Source: Crossiella equi (GTDB lineage: Bacteria > Actinomycetota > Actinomycetes > Mycobacteriales > Pseudonocardiaceae). Taken from it: a stretch of DNA of 64,000 bases. The notes under the pieces are model-generated. The model made no database searches, was not told the origin of the DNA, and worked only from the letters and a program-made list of their open reading frames with translations. Where the stretch lies: the NCBI RefSeq assembly GCF_017876755.1, contig NZ_JAGIOO010000001.1, forward strand, positions 9,037,786 to 9,101,785. Reading direction: 5' to 3'. The position numbers were made by a program, and so were the translations under genes. Of this stretch, positions 42,339 through 50,010 are shown piece by piece (positions within the stretch are counted from its first letter, which is position 1; each line of letters starts with the position of its first letter).

Positions 42339-43208
42339 TCAACGCGGTGGGGTGCGGGTGTCCACCGCGATGCGCAGAGCCGCCGTGTACCCGGTGAGGT
42401 CACCGGTCACGGCAGCCAGCTGCGAGGCGCCGCCGTCGTCCCGGAAGACCGAGTCGCGGTCCAGGGACAGGCGGGCCAGGTTGGCCGTCGAGCCCGGGTA
42501 GCCCGGCTGGGCGTAGACGGCCTCGGAGGTGTTCTGGGGCAGGGCCAGCTGCGAGGTGGCCAGCACTGTGGCCACGTCGGTGATGGCGCGCTCGTCCGGG
42601 TAGACCTCGAAGTGCACGTGCGGCCAGCGACCCGGGTAGCAGGCCGGGAAGACGCTGGTGAAGCGCACCCTGCCCCCGGCATCGGCGACCTGGACGCCGC
42701 GCAGGTAGTTCTCGTTCTCCACCCCGGAGGAGTACAGCGAGTAGCGGCCCTGGGCGTCGCATTGCCACACGTAGACCGCCGCGCCCTGGAACGGGGAGCC
42801 GCCCTTGGCCAGGTCCAGCAGGGTCAGCTCCAGCACCAGCGGCACACCCGCGGCCGTGGCGCCGCCGGTGCCGAAGCTGGTGCGGATGTCCTGGCGCACG
42901 ATCCCGCTCTGGGCCAGCACGTCCGGGCCGTTCGAGCCGTCGCCGGGGTAGGGGCCCGCCGTCTCCTCCGGGATCTCGCCCGGGGCGCCGCCGGTGGCCG
43001 AGGGGCTGGCCGAGCCGCTGGTGGACGCGGTGGTGGCGGCCGGGGCGCACGCGGCCAGCACCGCCCCGGCCGCACCGAGCCCGAACAGGCCGAGGGCCCG
43101 CCGCCGGGTGAACACCGTGCCCAGGTCGAAGCCCAGGCCCTGGTCCACGAGCTCGTCCTGCGGGCGGGCCAGCGGGCGGCCCTGGTAGGTGTGGTTGTCC
43201 TCGCGCAT
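42339..43208 (-). CDS. Secreted intradiol ring-cleavage dioxygenase-like protein
   Basis: A 289-residue extracytoplasmic protein. A Tat signal (TRRRALGLFGLG) is followed by a lipobox-like LAACAPA and a Ser/Thr/Ala linker. The catalytic beta-sandwich has GPYPGDGSNGP, VYVWQCDAQGRYSLYS, YLRGVQVADAGGRVRFTSVF and PHVHFEVY, which hold the Tyr and His iron ligands of intradiol dioxygenases (protocatechuate/catechol type). Secreted members of this family occur in actinomycetes and may act on lignin-derived catechols. ATG at 43208 is chosen; a GTG at 43217 adds three residues. Fe(III) enzyme by family; substrate unknown. Confidence 0.85.
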   Translation of the reverse strand: MREDNHTYQGRPLARPQDELVDQGLGFDLGTVFTRRRALGLFGLGAAGAVLAACAPAATTASTSGSASPSATGGAPGEIPEETAGPYPGDGSNGPDVLAQSGIVRQDIRTSFGTGGATAAGVPLVLELTLLDLAKGGSPFQGAAVYVWQCDAQGRYSLYSSGVENENYLRGVQVADAGGRVRFTSVFPACYPGRWPHVHFEVYPDERAITDVATVLATSQLALPQNTSEAVYAQPGYPGSTANLARLSLDRDSVFRDDGGASQLAAVTGDLTGYTAALRIAVDTRTPPR

Positions 43209-43387
43209 GGTCACCACCTTGGCGACCCTTCCTGCGGGCCAGCTGAGAGCGAGCTGTCGTGACGCTGTCGGCCGGGGCCGAGGCGAAGGCCCGCGAGGTC
43301 GCGGTGGCGGTCCCCCGGCCCGGCGAACGCGTGGCCCTCTCCGCCCCGGCGCCGGTGGTGCCGTGGTGGAACCTGGGATGAGCGGTC

Positions 43388-44125
43388 TCAGCCAGCCTGT
43401 CCCGCCGCGACCAGGTCCTCGCCGCCGACGTAGACCGTGTGCCCGGTGGGCAGCGGGGCGGTGGCCGCGGTGACCACCTCGGCGGCGAACTCCGCGACCG
43501 TGGGCAGCTGGCCCGCCTTCGCCCGGCGCGCCTCGATCGTGCCCGGCGTGATGCGCTCCAGCAGGGTCGGGGTGATGGTGCCCTCGATCATGTCGCCGGA
43601 GACCACGACCAGGGTGATGTCCCGGGCGGTGAGCTCGGCCAGGCGGGCCCGCAGGGCGTCCTCGCCCGCGCGCTTGCTCGCCGCGACCGGGGTGTAGTCG
43701 TCGTGGATGGGGTTGGTGTGGTGGAAGTGGGCCTGGTGGCTGGTGTTGTAGACGACGCGGGTGCCCGGACCGAGCAGGGGCAGGGCCGCGTCCAGGACGG
43801 CGAGCTGGGCGTCGCGGTTGAGGCGCAGGGCGTAGTCCGGGGCCACGTCGCGTTCCAGGCCGCCGGAGGCGTTGAGCACCAGCAGGTCCAGGCGCCCGTG
43901 CGCGGCCCGGATGCGCTCCGCCAGTCCGGCGACGTCGGCCGGGACGGTCAGGTCGGCCTGGACCAGGGTGGCCTGGCCGCCCGCTGAGGTGATCTCCTCG
44001 CGCACGGCCTCGGCCCGGCGGAGCTTGTCCCGGTAGTTCAGGTAGACGTGGGCACCTCGGGCGGCGAGCAGGCGGGCGGTCTCCGCGCCGACCCCTCGGG
44101 AGGATCCGGTCACCAGGGCGATCAT
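43388..44125 (-). CDS. Short-chain dehydrogenase/reductase
   Basis: A 245-residue SDR. Cofactor motif TGSSRGVGAETARLLAARG, then LVLNASGG (replacing NNAG), and a catalytic region NTSHQAHFHH with an ASK segment (VAASKRAGE). The usual Tyr before AASK is replaced by the sequence DDYTPVAASK, where Tyr lies four residues earlier, so activity should be checked. The ATG at 44125 overlaps the stop of the TetR gene (ATGA), so the pair is translationally coupled and the TetR probably controls it. Substrate unknown. Confidence 0.8.
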   Translation of the reverse strand: MIALVTGSSRGVGAETARLLAARGAHVYLNYRDKLRRAEAVREEITSAGGQATLVQADLTVPADVAGLAERIRAAHGRLDLLVLNASGGLERDVAPDYALRLNRDAQLAVLDAALPLLGPGTRVVYNTSHQAHFHHTNPIHDDYTPVAASKRAGEDALRARLAELTARDITLVVVSGDMIEGTITPTLLERITPGTIEARRAKAGQLPTVAEFAAEVVTAATAPLPTGHTVYVGGEDLVAAGQAG

Positions 44126-44811
44126 GGGCGTTCCTTCAGTCGCTGGGCCATCGTGTCCGCGCCCGCCGTGACGGCGGCGCCGCGGGAGATCGTGCGGCGG
44201 GACAGGCGCGTGCTGACCGCCGCGCCCAGGCCCGCGGTGCGTACGACGGTGTTGACGAACCCGTCCAGGTCCGGCGGCCAGGGCAGGTTCGGCTGGGTGA
44301 CCATCAGCGAGGCGCAGCCGTGCACCGCCGACCACAGCGCCAGGGCCACCACGCGCGCCTCGCCGTGCAGCACCCCCGCCGACACGCACGCGGTGACCGC
44401 GTCGACCATGTGCGCGAAGCAGGCCGAGGAGGCGGGGGAGACGTCCGGGCCCGCGCCCCGGCGCAGCATCAGCACGCTGTACTGCACCGGGTGGTCCAGG
44501 GCGAAGCGGATGTAGGCCCGGCCGCACTGGCCGAGCGCGATGAACGGGTCGGTGAGGCGTTCGCGGGCCTCCCGCAGGCGGCTGTCCAGGCCCTCCCAGG
44601 CGCGCAGGCACACCGCTTCGAGCAGGTCGTCCTTGCTGGCGAAGTGGCGGTACACCGAGGGCGTGGTGACCCCGGCGCGCTCGGCCACCGCGCGCAGCGT
44701 CAGCACCTCCTCGGTACCCGCCTCGACGAGCATCCGCTCGGCCACCAGCAGGATCTCCTCCCGCAGACGGCCGCCCTCACCCGGGTTCGCCCGGACTCTC
44801 CTGGTGGACAC
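44122..44811 (-). CDS. TetR-family regulator
   Basis: A 229-residue TetR protein. HTH: RLREEILLVAERMLVEAGTE and VAERAGVTTPSVYRHFASKD. The ligand domain is of the TetR_C type found with WHG-domain regulators (CGRAYIRFALDHPVQYSVLM). The GTG at 44811 is used. It starts an operon with the SDR gene and is divergent from the SNF2 helicase gene; an inverted and direct repeat lies in the 72-bp gap. Confidence 0.85.
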   Translation of the reverse strand: MSTRRVRANPGEGGRLREEILLVAERMLVEAGTEEVLTLRAVAERAGVTTPSVYRHFASKDDLLEAVCLRAWEGLDSRLREARERLTDPFIALGQCGRAYIRFALDHPVQYSVLMLRRGAGPDVSPASSACFAHMVDAVTACVSAGVLHGEARVVALALWSAVHGCASLMVTQPNLPWPPDLDGFVNTVVRTAGLGAAVSTRLSRRTISRGAAVTAGADTMAQRLKERP

Positions 44812-44828
44812 CCGACCAGGATGACGCC

Positions 44829-44850
44829 GTCAACCTGACAATGTCAACCT
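44829..44850. promoter_or_regulatory. TetR operator between TetR-SDR and SNF2 genes
   Basis: GTCAACCT is directly repeated at 44829-44836 and 44843-44850, and TGACA-A-TGTCA (44836-44846) is an inverted repeat. TTGACA (44847-44842, minus) is a consensus -35 for the TetR gene. Confidence 0.55.
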
Positions 44851-44883
44851 CGCTGGACCCGCAGGCCCGCTAGCCTGGGCGCC

Positions 44884-46716
44884 GTGCTGGTACAGGCGAC
44901 CTATGACATGGCCGGCCGTCGGATGGCGTTCTGGGCGGAGGGGGACTCCGGGCTCGTCGCGGACCTGCACGCGCTCGGCCTGCCGCCGGGGGAACCGGGC
45001 ACGCTGGCCGTGGCCCTGCCCGTGGACGGGCGGCAGGTGGTGGCCTCCTCGGTGCCCGCCCGGTTCGTCGAGGTGCGCGCGGTGATCCCGGCGCTGGCCG
45101 CCGTACCGGACGGTGCCTCGCTGAGCGCGTCGGTGCGGACCTGGCGCGCGGCCGCGACGCTGGTGCGCGAGCAGGCCGAGGACGGTTTCCGCGAGCTGGC
45201 CGCCTCGATGCCGGTGTCGGCCCACGCGGCGCTGCGTGGGGACGGCCTGGCGATCCCGGCCCCGGGCGCGGTCCTGCGGGCCTTCCGCACGGCCGCGGCC
45301 CCCGAGGTGGCGCCGGAGGTGCGGGCGCGGCTGCGCGACTACCAGCGCCGGGGCGTGACCTGGCTGGCGGAGCTGCCCGCGCGGGGCGGTGGCGGGATCC
45401 TGGCCGACGAGATGGGCCTGGGCAAGACCTTGCAGGCGATCTGCCTGTTCACGTTGCGGGGCAACGGCAAACCCCACCTGGTGGTCTGCCCGACCTCCCT
45501 GCTGGGCACCTGGGAACGCGAGCTGGCCCGCTTCGCCCCGCAGCTGGCCGTGCTGGGCTTCCACGGCACCCGCCGGGACCTGCGCCTCTCCGGCGCCCCG
45601 GTGGTGGTGACGAGCTACGCGGTGCTGCGCCGCGACGCCGAGCGCCTGGCCGCGGTGGACTGGGACGTGCTGGTCCTGGACGAGGCCCAGCAGGTCAAGA
45701 ACCCGACGGCCCAGGCGGCGAAGGCGGCCCGGGCCCTGACCGCCGAGCTGCGCGTGGCCATGACGGGCACCCCGGTGGAGAACCGCCTGGACGAGCTGTG
45801 GGCCATCCTGTCCCTGACCAACCCGGGCCTGCTGGGCACGCGCAGCCGCTTCCGCACCCGCTTCGCGGTCCCGATCGAAGCGCGCCGCTCGGTCCGCGTG
45901 GCCGAACGCCTGTCCGGCCTGGTGGCTCCGTACCTGTTGCGCCGCACCAAGTCCGAGGTGGCCCCGGAGCTGCCGCCGAAGCTGGAGGTCCTGGTGACCT
46001 GCACCCTGACCAGAGAGCAGGCGGACCTGTACCGGCGCCACGTGGCCGAGGCCTTCGACGCGGGCCTGGGCAGCGGTGTGACCCGCCGGGGCCGGGTGCT
46101 GGCCCTGCTGACCAAGCTGAAACAGGTCTGCAACCACCCGGCCCAGGCCTTGGGGGAGGAGGACGGCCCTCTGGCTGGCCGTTCGGGCAAGCTGGACCGC
46201 GTGACCGAGATGCTGGCCGAGATCGCGGACTCGGGCGCACACGCCCTGGTCTTCACCCAGTACCGGGCGATGGGCGAGCTCCTGGTCCGCCACCTGACCG
46301 AGGAACTGGGCACCCCGGTCCCGTTCCTGCACGGCGGCCTGGGCGCCCAGCGCCGCGACCGCATGGTCCAGGACTTCCAGGGCGGCGCGAGCCCGGCGCT
46401 GGTGCTGAGCCTGCGCGCGGCGGGCTACGGCCTGACCCTGACCCGGGCGAGCCACGTGCTGCACTACGACCGCTGGTGGAACCCGGCGGTGGAGGACCAG
46501 GCCAGCGACCGGGCCCACCGCATCGGCCAGACCGAACAGGTCACCGTGCACACGCTCCTGACCGGCGGCACGGTCGAGGAGCACATCGCGAACCTGCACC
46601 AGGACAAACGCGACCTGGCGGCCCTGGTCACCGACCGCACCCCCGGCACCCTCGCCGACCTCCCGGACCACGACCTGCGCACCCTGCTGGAGCTGACGAC
46701 CGGGGGAGAGGACTGA
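44884..46716 (+). CDS. SNF2-family DEAD/DEAH helicase
   Basis: A 610-residue superfamily 2 ATPase of the SNF2/RapA type, expected to move on double-stranded DNA. Motif I is LADEMGLGKT near residue 172, motif II LDEAQ near 265, motif III TGTPVENRLDELW, and the C-terminal lobe has FTQYRAMGELL, LHGGLGAQRRDRMV, SLRAAGYGLTLTRA and the arginine-finger region SDRAHRIGQ. The N-terminal 150 residues are specific to the actinobacterial group. The GTG start at 44884 is short-spaced to the TetR operator. A SWIM zinc-finger gene overlaps its stop (TGATG), so the two act together, probably in DNA repair or chromatin remodelling. Confidence 0.92.
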   Translation: MLVQATYDMAGRRMAFWAEGDSGLVADLHALGLPPGEPGTLAVALPVDGRQVVASSVPARFVEVRAVIPALAAVPDGASLSASVRTWRAAATLVREQAEDGFRELAASMPVSAHAALRGDGLAIPAPGAVLRAFRTAAAPEVAPEVRARLRDYQRRGVTWLAELPARGGGGILADEMGLGKTLQAICLFTLRGNGKPHLVVCPTSLLGTWERELARFAPQLAVLGFHGTRRDLRLSGAPVVVTSYAVLRRDAERLAAVDWDVLVLDEAQQVKNPTAQAAKAARALTAELRVAMTGTPVENRLDELWAILSLTNPGLLGTRSRFRTRFAVPIEARRSVRVAERLSGLVAPYLLRRTKSEVAPELPPKLEVLVTCTLTREQADLYRRHVAEAFDAGLGSGVTRRGRVLALLTKLKQVCNHPAQALGEEDGPLAGRSGKLDRVTEMLAEIADSGAHALVFTQYRAMGELLVRHLTEELGTPVPFLHGGLGAQRRDRMVQDFQGGASPALVLSLRAAGYGLTLTRASHVLHYDRWWNPAVEDQASDRAHRIGQTEQVTVHTLLTGGTVEEHIANLHQDKRDLAALVTDRTPGTLADLPDHDLRTLLELTTGGED

Positions 46717-47261
46717 TGCCCGAGTACGGCACCACGCGCTGGGGCCAGTCCTGGCTGCGCCTGGCCGAACCCACCACGGTCACGGGCATCGACACCCGCC
46801 TCCCCAGGGCCCGTGCCCTGGCCCGCCAGGACAGGGTGACGGACCTGCACCTGTCCGCGGGCCGGATCACGGCCACGATCCACGTCCGCAACACCCCGCT
46901 CCAGGTGACCCTCACCGTCCCGCTGTGGCCGAGAGCCCAGCAGTCCGTGATCACCAAGTACCTGGCGGCCCACCCGGCCGCCGCGACCTCCCTGACCAGC
47001 GGCGACGCCCCAGACGCCCTGGCTGACCTCCTGACCCCGGGCGGCGTGGCACCCCCACCGGACGAGCTCGAGGTCAACTGCCCCTGCCGAGAACCCCGCC
47101 GCCCCTGCCTGCACGCCCTGGCCTGCCTCTACGCGGTGACCCAACGCCTGGACGAGGAACCGGCCCTGGCCCTGACCCTCCGAGGCCACACCCCACCAGA
47201 ACCGGACTGGATCCCCCTCCACAAGATCGACCCCCGCCACTTCTACGAGGCCCCCCGATGA
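46716..47261 (+). CDS. SWIM zinc-finger protein
   Basis: A 181-residue partner of the SNF2 helicase. The SWIM motif CxC-xn-CxH is CPCREPRRPCLHALAC near residue 125; it binds zinc and probably DNA or protein. The N-terminal half is a beta-rich domain (TVTGIDTRLPRARALARQ, GRITATIHVRNTPLQV) usual in this family. The ATG overlaps the helicase stop by one base, giving a fixed stoichiometry. Such helicase-SWIM pairs are widespread in actinobacteria; their role is not well defined. Confidence 0.88.
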   Translation: MPEYGTTRWGQSWLRLAEPTTVTGIDTRLPRARALARQDRVTDLHLSAGRITATIHVRNTPLQVTLTVPLWPRAQQSVITKYLAAHPAAATSLTSGDAPDALADLLTPGGVAPPPDELEVNCPCREPRRPCLHALACLYAVTQRLDEEPALALTLRGHTPPEPDWIPLHKIDPRHFYEAPR

Positions 47262-47643
47262 CCTCCCCGAGCTGCCCCCGTGGCTCCCGCCCTGGTGCAC
47301 AACCCACCTGGGCGCGGAACCGGTGACGGTCCTGTGCCACCCGCACCGGGACAGCCTTGCCTGGCAACCAGAAGCAGCCCTGGTGGGCGCGGTGAGCGGT
47401 GGCTTCGCCAGCCCGGTTCCACCAACCCCGGCCGCGGTGGACAGCTCGGCCGCCGTCATCGAGGCCCACCAGGACTTCCGGGGACGCCGCTTCACCGAGG
47501 AGGAACAGGAAATCGCCTGGGCCGCAGGCCTGTGGCCGGCAGCCCACAACGCCCGCTGGGAGTCGCCGCACGACGACCCGCCGATCTCGGGCGAGGCCCT
47601 CCGCGCCCAGCCGCCGGAGCGTCTCCGCCAGGCGAACGCCTGA
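47258..47643 (+). pseudogene. Internally deleted aminoglycoside-phosphotransferase-like gene
   Basis: The frame through 47260-47643 begins with a phosphotransferase-like N-terminus (DLPELPP, WCTTHLGAEPVTVL) and then jumps to the C-terminal part: DSLAWQPEAALVGAVSGG and RRFTEEEQEIAWAAGLWPAA, ending GEALRAQPPERLRQANA. In intact relatives about 130 residues with the N-lobe and the catalytic HGD loop lie between these. No start codon exists for the first part; GTG 47323 is the first in frame. It is therefore an internal-deletion remnant. It overlaps the SWIM stop region. Confidence 0.7.
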
Positions 47644-47659
47644 CCAGCCACCCGCCACA

Positions 47660-47818
47660 ATGCCTGTGCGGCAGGCAAAAAGTCCCCCACCCAAGACCTT
47701 CTCCAGCCCACCGCCACCCAATACGGCCCCGAACCCCCCAACCCCCTCCCCACACCCCCACGAATCCGCCAACCTGATCGCGCCCGTCACCCACCAACCC
47801 CGGGGAGCAGCGCGATGA
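47660..47818 (+). CDS. Pro/Ser/Thr-rich small ORF coupled to the radical SAM gene (doubtful)
   Basis: A possible 52-residue peptide beginning MPVRQAKSPPPKTFSS, with 16 prolines, whose TGA overlaps the radical SAM ATG (ATGA). It could be a precursor peptide, but there is no ribosome-binding site, and third-position GC (about 70 per cent) is far below that of real genes here. The DNA may instead be a C-rich leader. Confidence 0.25.
   Translation: MPVRQAKSPPPKTFSSPPPPNTAPNPPTPSPHPHESANLIAPVTHQPRGAAR
47734..47759 (-). other. G-quadruplex candidate in a C-rich leader
   Basis: Four C-runs of 6, 5, 4 and 5 are separated by loops of 2, 1 and 3 nt, so the minus strand carries a short-loop G4 motif. 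The surrounding 47701-47760 has 39 C and only 5 G, which also resembles a rut (Rho-loading) region. Confidence 0.55.
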
Positions 47819-48636
47819 CCACAACCGAGACCACGGCCTTCCTCTGGCTCTACCTCACCGACAAGTGCCAACAACGCTGCACCCACTGCGCCACCGGCTC
47901 CTCCCCGGAAGGAACCCACGGCACGATGACAACCGAGGACTGGCACCGGGTGCTGACCCAGGCCGCCGAATCGGGAGTGCACCGAGTCCAGTTCGTCGGC
48001 GGCGAGCCCACCCTCCACCCGGACCTGGGCCCCCTGATCAACCACGCCCTGGCCCTGAACATGTCCGTCGAGGTCTTCTCCAACCTGGTCTGGATCCCCG
48101 AACGCCTCTGGCCAGTCCTGGAACGCCCGGGCGTCTCCCTGGCCACGAGCTACTACAGCGACGACGAAGGCGAGCACGCCGGCATCACCGGTGCCCGCAC
48201 CCTGGCCCGGATCCGCACCAACCTCGCCGAAGCCCGCCGCCGGGCGATCCCGGTCCGGGCGGGCGTGATCGACCACGGCGGCCCGCAACGCCTGGCCCAG
48301 GCCCGCTGGGAGCTCGCCGACCTGGGCGTGGAGGAAGTGGCCCAGACCCGCGTCCGCGAACTCGGCCGAGCTGCCCCGGACGGCCGAGGCTGCGCGGCCG
48401 AGCTCTGCGGTGCCTGCGGCGACGGCGTGGCCGCGATCGGCCCGGACGGCGAGGTCCGCCCCTGCCTGTTCGCCAAGTGGGTCACCGCGGGCCACGTGAC
48501 CGGGGACGGCCTGGACCGGGCCCTCGCCACCATGCCGAGGGTCCGGGCCGGCCTGATCGCCGCGGGCATGCCCGCGACCACCGCCAACGCCTGCCCGCCC
48601 AGCGGCGACAACTGCTGGCCGCACAACGCCCAGTGA
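47815..48636 (+). CDS. Radical SAM protein with cysteine-rich C-terminus
   Basis: A 273-residue radical SAM enzyme. The 4Fe-4S cluster ligands are Cys18, Cys22 and Cys25 in DKCQQRCTHCATG; FVGGEPTLHPDLG is the SAM-binding GGE motif. The C-terminal region has clustered cysteines (GCAAELCGACGDG, GEVRPCLFAKW, NACPPSGDNCW), like a shortened SPASM or twitch domain for an extra cluster. Such enzymes often modify ribosomal peptides or small molecules. The ATG at 47815 follows GGGGAG. No clear partner is nearby except the doubtful Pro-rich ORF; substrate unknown. Confidence 0.85.
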   Translation: MTTTETTAFLWLYLTDKCQQRCTHCATGSSPEGTHGTMTTEDWHRVLTQAAESGVHRVQFVGGEPTLHPDLGPLINHALALNMSVEVFSNLVWIPERLWPVLERPGVSLATSYYSDDEGEHAGITGARTLARIRTNLAEARRRAIPVRAGVIDHGGPQRLAQARWELADLGVEEVAQTRVRELGRAAPDGRGCAAELCGACGDGVAAIGPDGEVRPCLFAKWVTAGHVTGDGLDRALATMPRVRAGLIAAGMPATTANACPPSGDNCWPHNAQ

Positions 48637-48640
48637 CCGT

Positions 48641-48672
48641 CCGGGCGGGACCGCACCCCCGGCCCCGCCCGG
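48641..48672 (+). terminator. Hairpin terminator after the radical SAM gene
   Basis: CCGGGCGGG (48641-48649) pairs perfectly with CCCGCCCGG (48664-48672) directly after the stop codon. No U-run follows. Confidence 0.55.
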
Positions 48673-48727
48673 GAATCACCCGCTTCGGTAATCGTCCACA
48701 GAGTCCACTTGTGACAACGATCGAGGC

Positions 48728-49126
48728 ATGAAGAAAACCCTGGCCTCAATCCTGACCGCGGGCGCCCTCGTCCTCACCCCGGCCACCGCCACCGCGGCCC
48801 CGGCACCCCCGGCCGCCGCGGTGGCGCAGTGCCCCCAGGAACTGCTCCGCGCCCTCACCCGCCTCGCCGAGCTCCTGCCACGCGAGGTGGCGAACAGCCT
48901 GCTGGCCACGATCGGTGGCCGCCCGCTGACGGTGGGGCTGGTACTGGACCTGGTCCACGCCCTGGGCAACCCGCTCCAGGTCTCCCAGAACACCCTGGAC
49001 GCCCTGGTCGCAGCCTTCCCGGAACCAGTGGCCTCCGACCTGCGCAGGCTCCTGGCCAGCCCGTCCTCGGGCACCGCGGTCCAGTTCCTGCGCGGCGTGC
49101 TGGAGGTCATGTCCAGGCCGTGCTGA
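48728..49126 (+). CDS. Small secreted protein, unknown function
   Basis: A 132-residue protein. Signal peptide MKKTLASILTAGALVLTPAT with an Ala-Pro-rich end near residue 30. The mature 100 residues are mostly helical (LLRALTRLAELLPREVANSL, VLDLVHALGNPLQVS, SDLRRLLASPSSG) with one cysteine near each end (QCPQEL, SRPC), which could form one disulphide. No family recognised. A 14-bp palindrome, CTGACCCGGGTCAG, at 49131-49144 follows the stop. It stands alone between the radical SAM gene and a convergent pseudogene. Confidence 0.65.
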   Translation: MKKTLASILTAGALVLTPATATAAPAPPAAAVAQCPQELLRALTRLAELLPREVANSLLATIGGRPLTVGLVLDLVHALGNPLQVSQNTLDALVAAFPEPVASDLRRLLASPSSGTAVQFLRGVLEVMSRPC

Positions 49127-49189
49127 CGGCCTGACCCGGGTCAGCAGCCGACCGAGCCCCGGCGCAGGGCGTGCCCACCGGTGTTGCCG

Positions 49190-49721
49190 TCATCGGACGC
49201 TGATGGCCAGGGTGCGGTGTTCACCGTCGCAGGTGTTGTCACACACGGCCCAGAGCCGCTTCGCCCGCGGCTCCCACTGGACCTCCACGACCGACTCCAG
49301 CCCGGTGCCGACCGAGGCGATGCGCTGGCAGGCGCCGTTGTCCTGCAACACGTATCCGTGCACCGCGGCAGTGCCCTCGACCGCGACGAAGAACACCCCA
49401 CCGCCGTGCGCGCCGTACCGGGCGGGGTCGTAGGCCCGCCCGGTCGAGGCGTCGAGCAGGCCCACCCGGCGGCGGTGTCCGGCGCCCAGCCACCCGCACC
49501 GGTGGGCAGCAGGCGCCACAGCCGCCCGTTGTTCCGGACGGCCCACAGCCCCCCGCCGTCCAGGTGCAGGCCGCTCAGGTCCCGGCCGAAGACGTTCGCC
49601 GCGTCGGCGGTGGCCACCGACCCGCTCCCGGGCCAGGCGGCCGGGCGGCCTGGGCCGTGCTCCCGGCGGACACCAGGAGCGCGGCGAGGACCAGCACCGT
49701 GCGTACACGAAATTCGCTCAC
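49190..49721 (-). pseudogene. Remnant of a secreted phytase-like esterase
   Basis: Three frames on the minus strand together resemble a secreted protein with the 'esterase-like activity of phytase' propeller. From GTG 49721 a signal peptide (VRTVLVLAALLVSAGSTAQA) is followed, after a frame change, by DAANVFGRDLSGLHLDGGGL and LWAVRNNGRLWRLLPTG, and after another change by GRAYDPARYGAHGGGVFFV and LWAVCDNTCDGEHRTLAIS. A segment of about 100 residues between the last two and the C-terminus are absent. Two frameshifts and deletions make it non-functional. Family recognition is from memory, so moderately sure. Confidence 0.62.
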
Positions 49722-49931
49722 GATCTCACCCTGGTCATCCGGTTGATCCCCGCGGCACGAGCCCCGTGTGAACGGTGGCCGAACTGTCGGGGTGGGACCA
49801 GGGCTGCCGCCGCGCACCCCAGGATGGACTCGACACCCGCATCGTGTCCACAGAGGACGGTGCCGGGGAGGCCGGGGCCAGCCCGTGTCCGGTCCCGGAC
49901 AGGGCTGAAGGGGCAGATCTCTGAACCGACG

Positions 49932-49961
49932 TTGAAACCGGGCGCGGTGCGCACGTACGGT
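49932..49961 (+). promoter_or_regulatory. Promoter of the MFS-PKS/NRPS operon
   Basis: TTGAAA (49932-49937) and TACGGT (49956-49961) are spaced by 18 bp, 50 bp before the exporter ATG. No other clear promoter is seen in the 290-bp gap (49722-50010). Confidence 0.6.
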
Positions 49962-50010
49962 GCTGGTATCGATTGCACGCCGAGACCAGCCGAGGGATGA
50001 CCGCCGCCCG

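Noticed and set aside
43259-43381. 40-codon frame ending VVPWWNLG upstream of the SDR gene
   Set aside because: It looks like a gene tail but has no recognisable family and no ribosome-binding site; it may be a remnant or chance.
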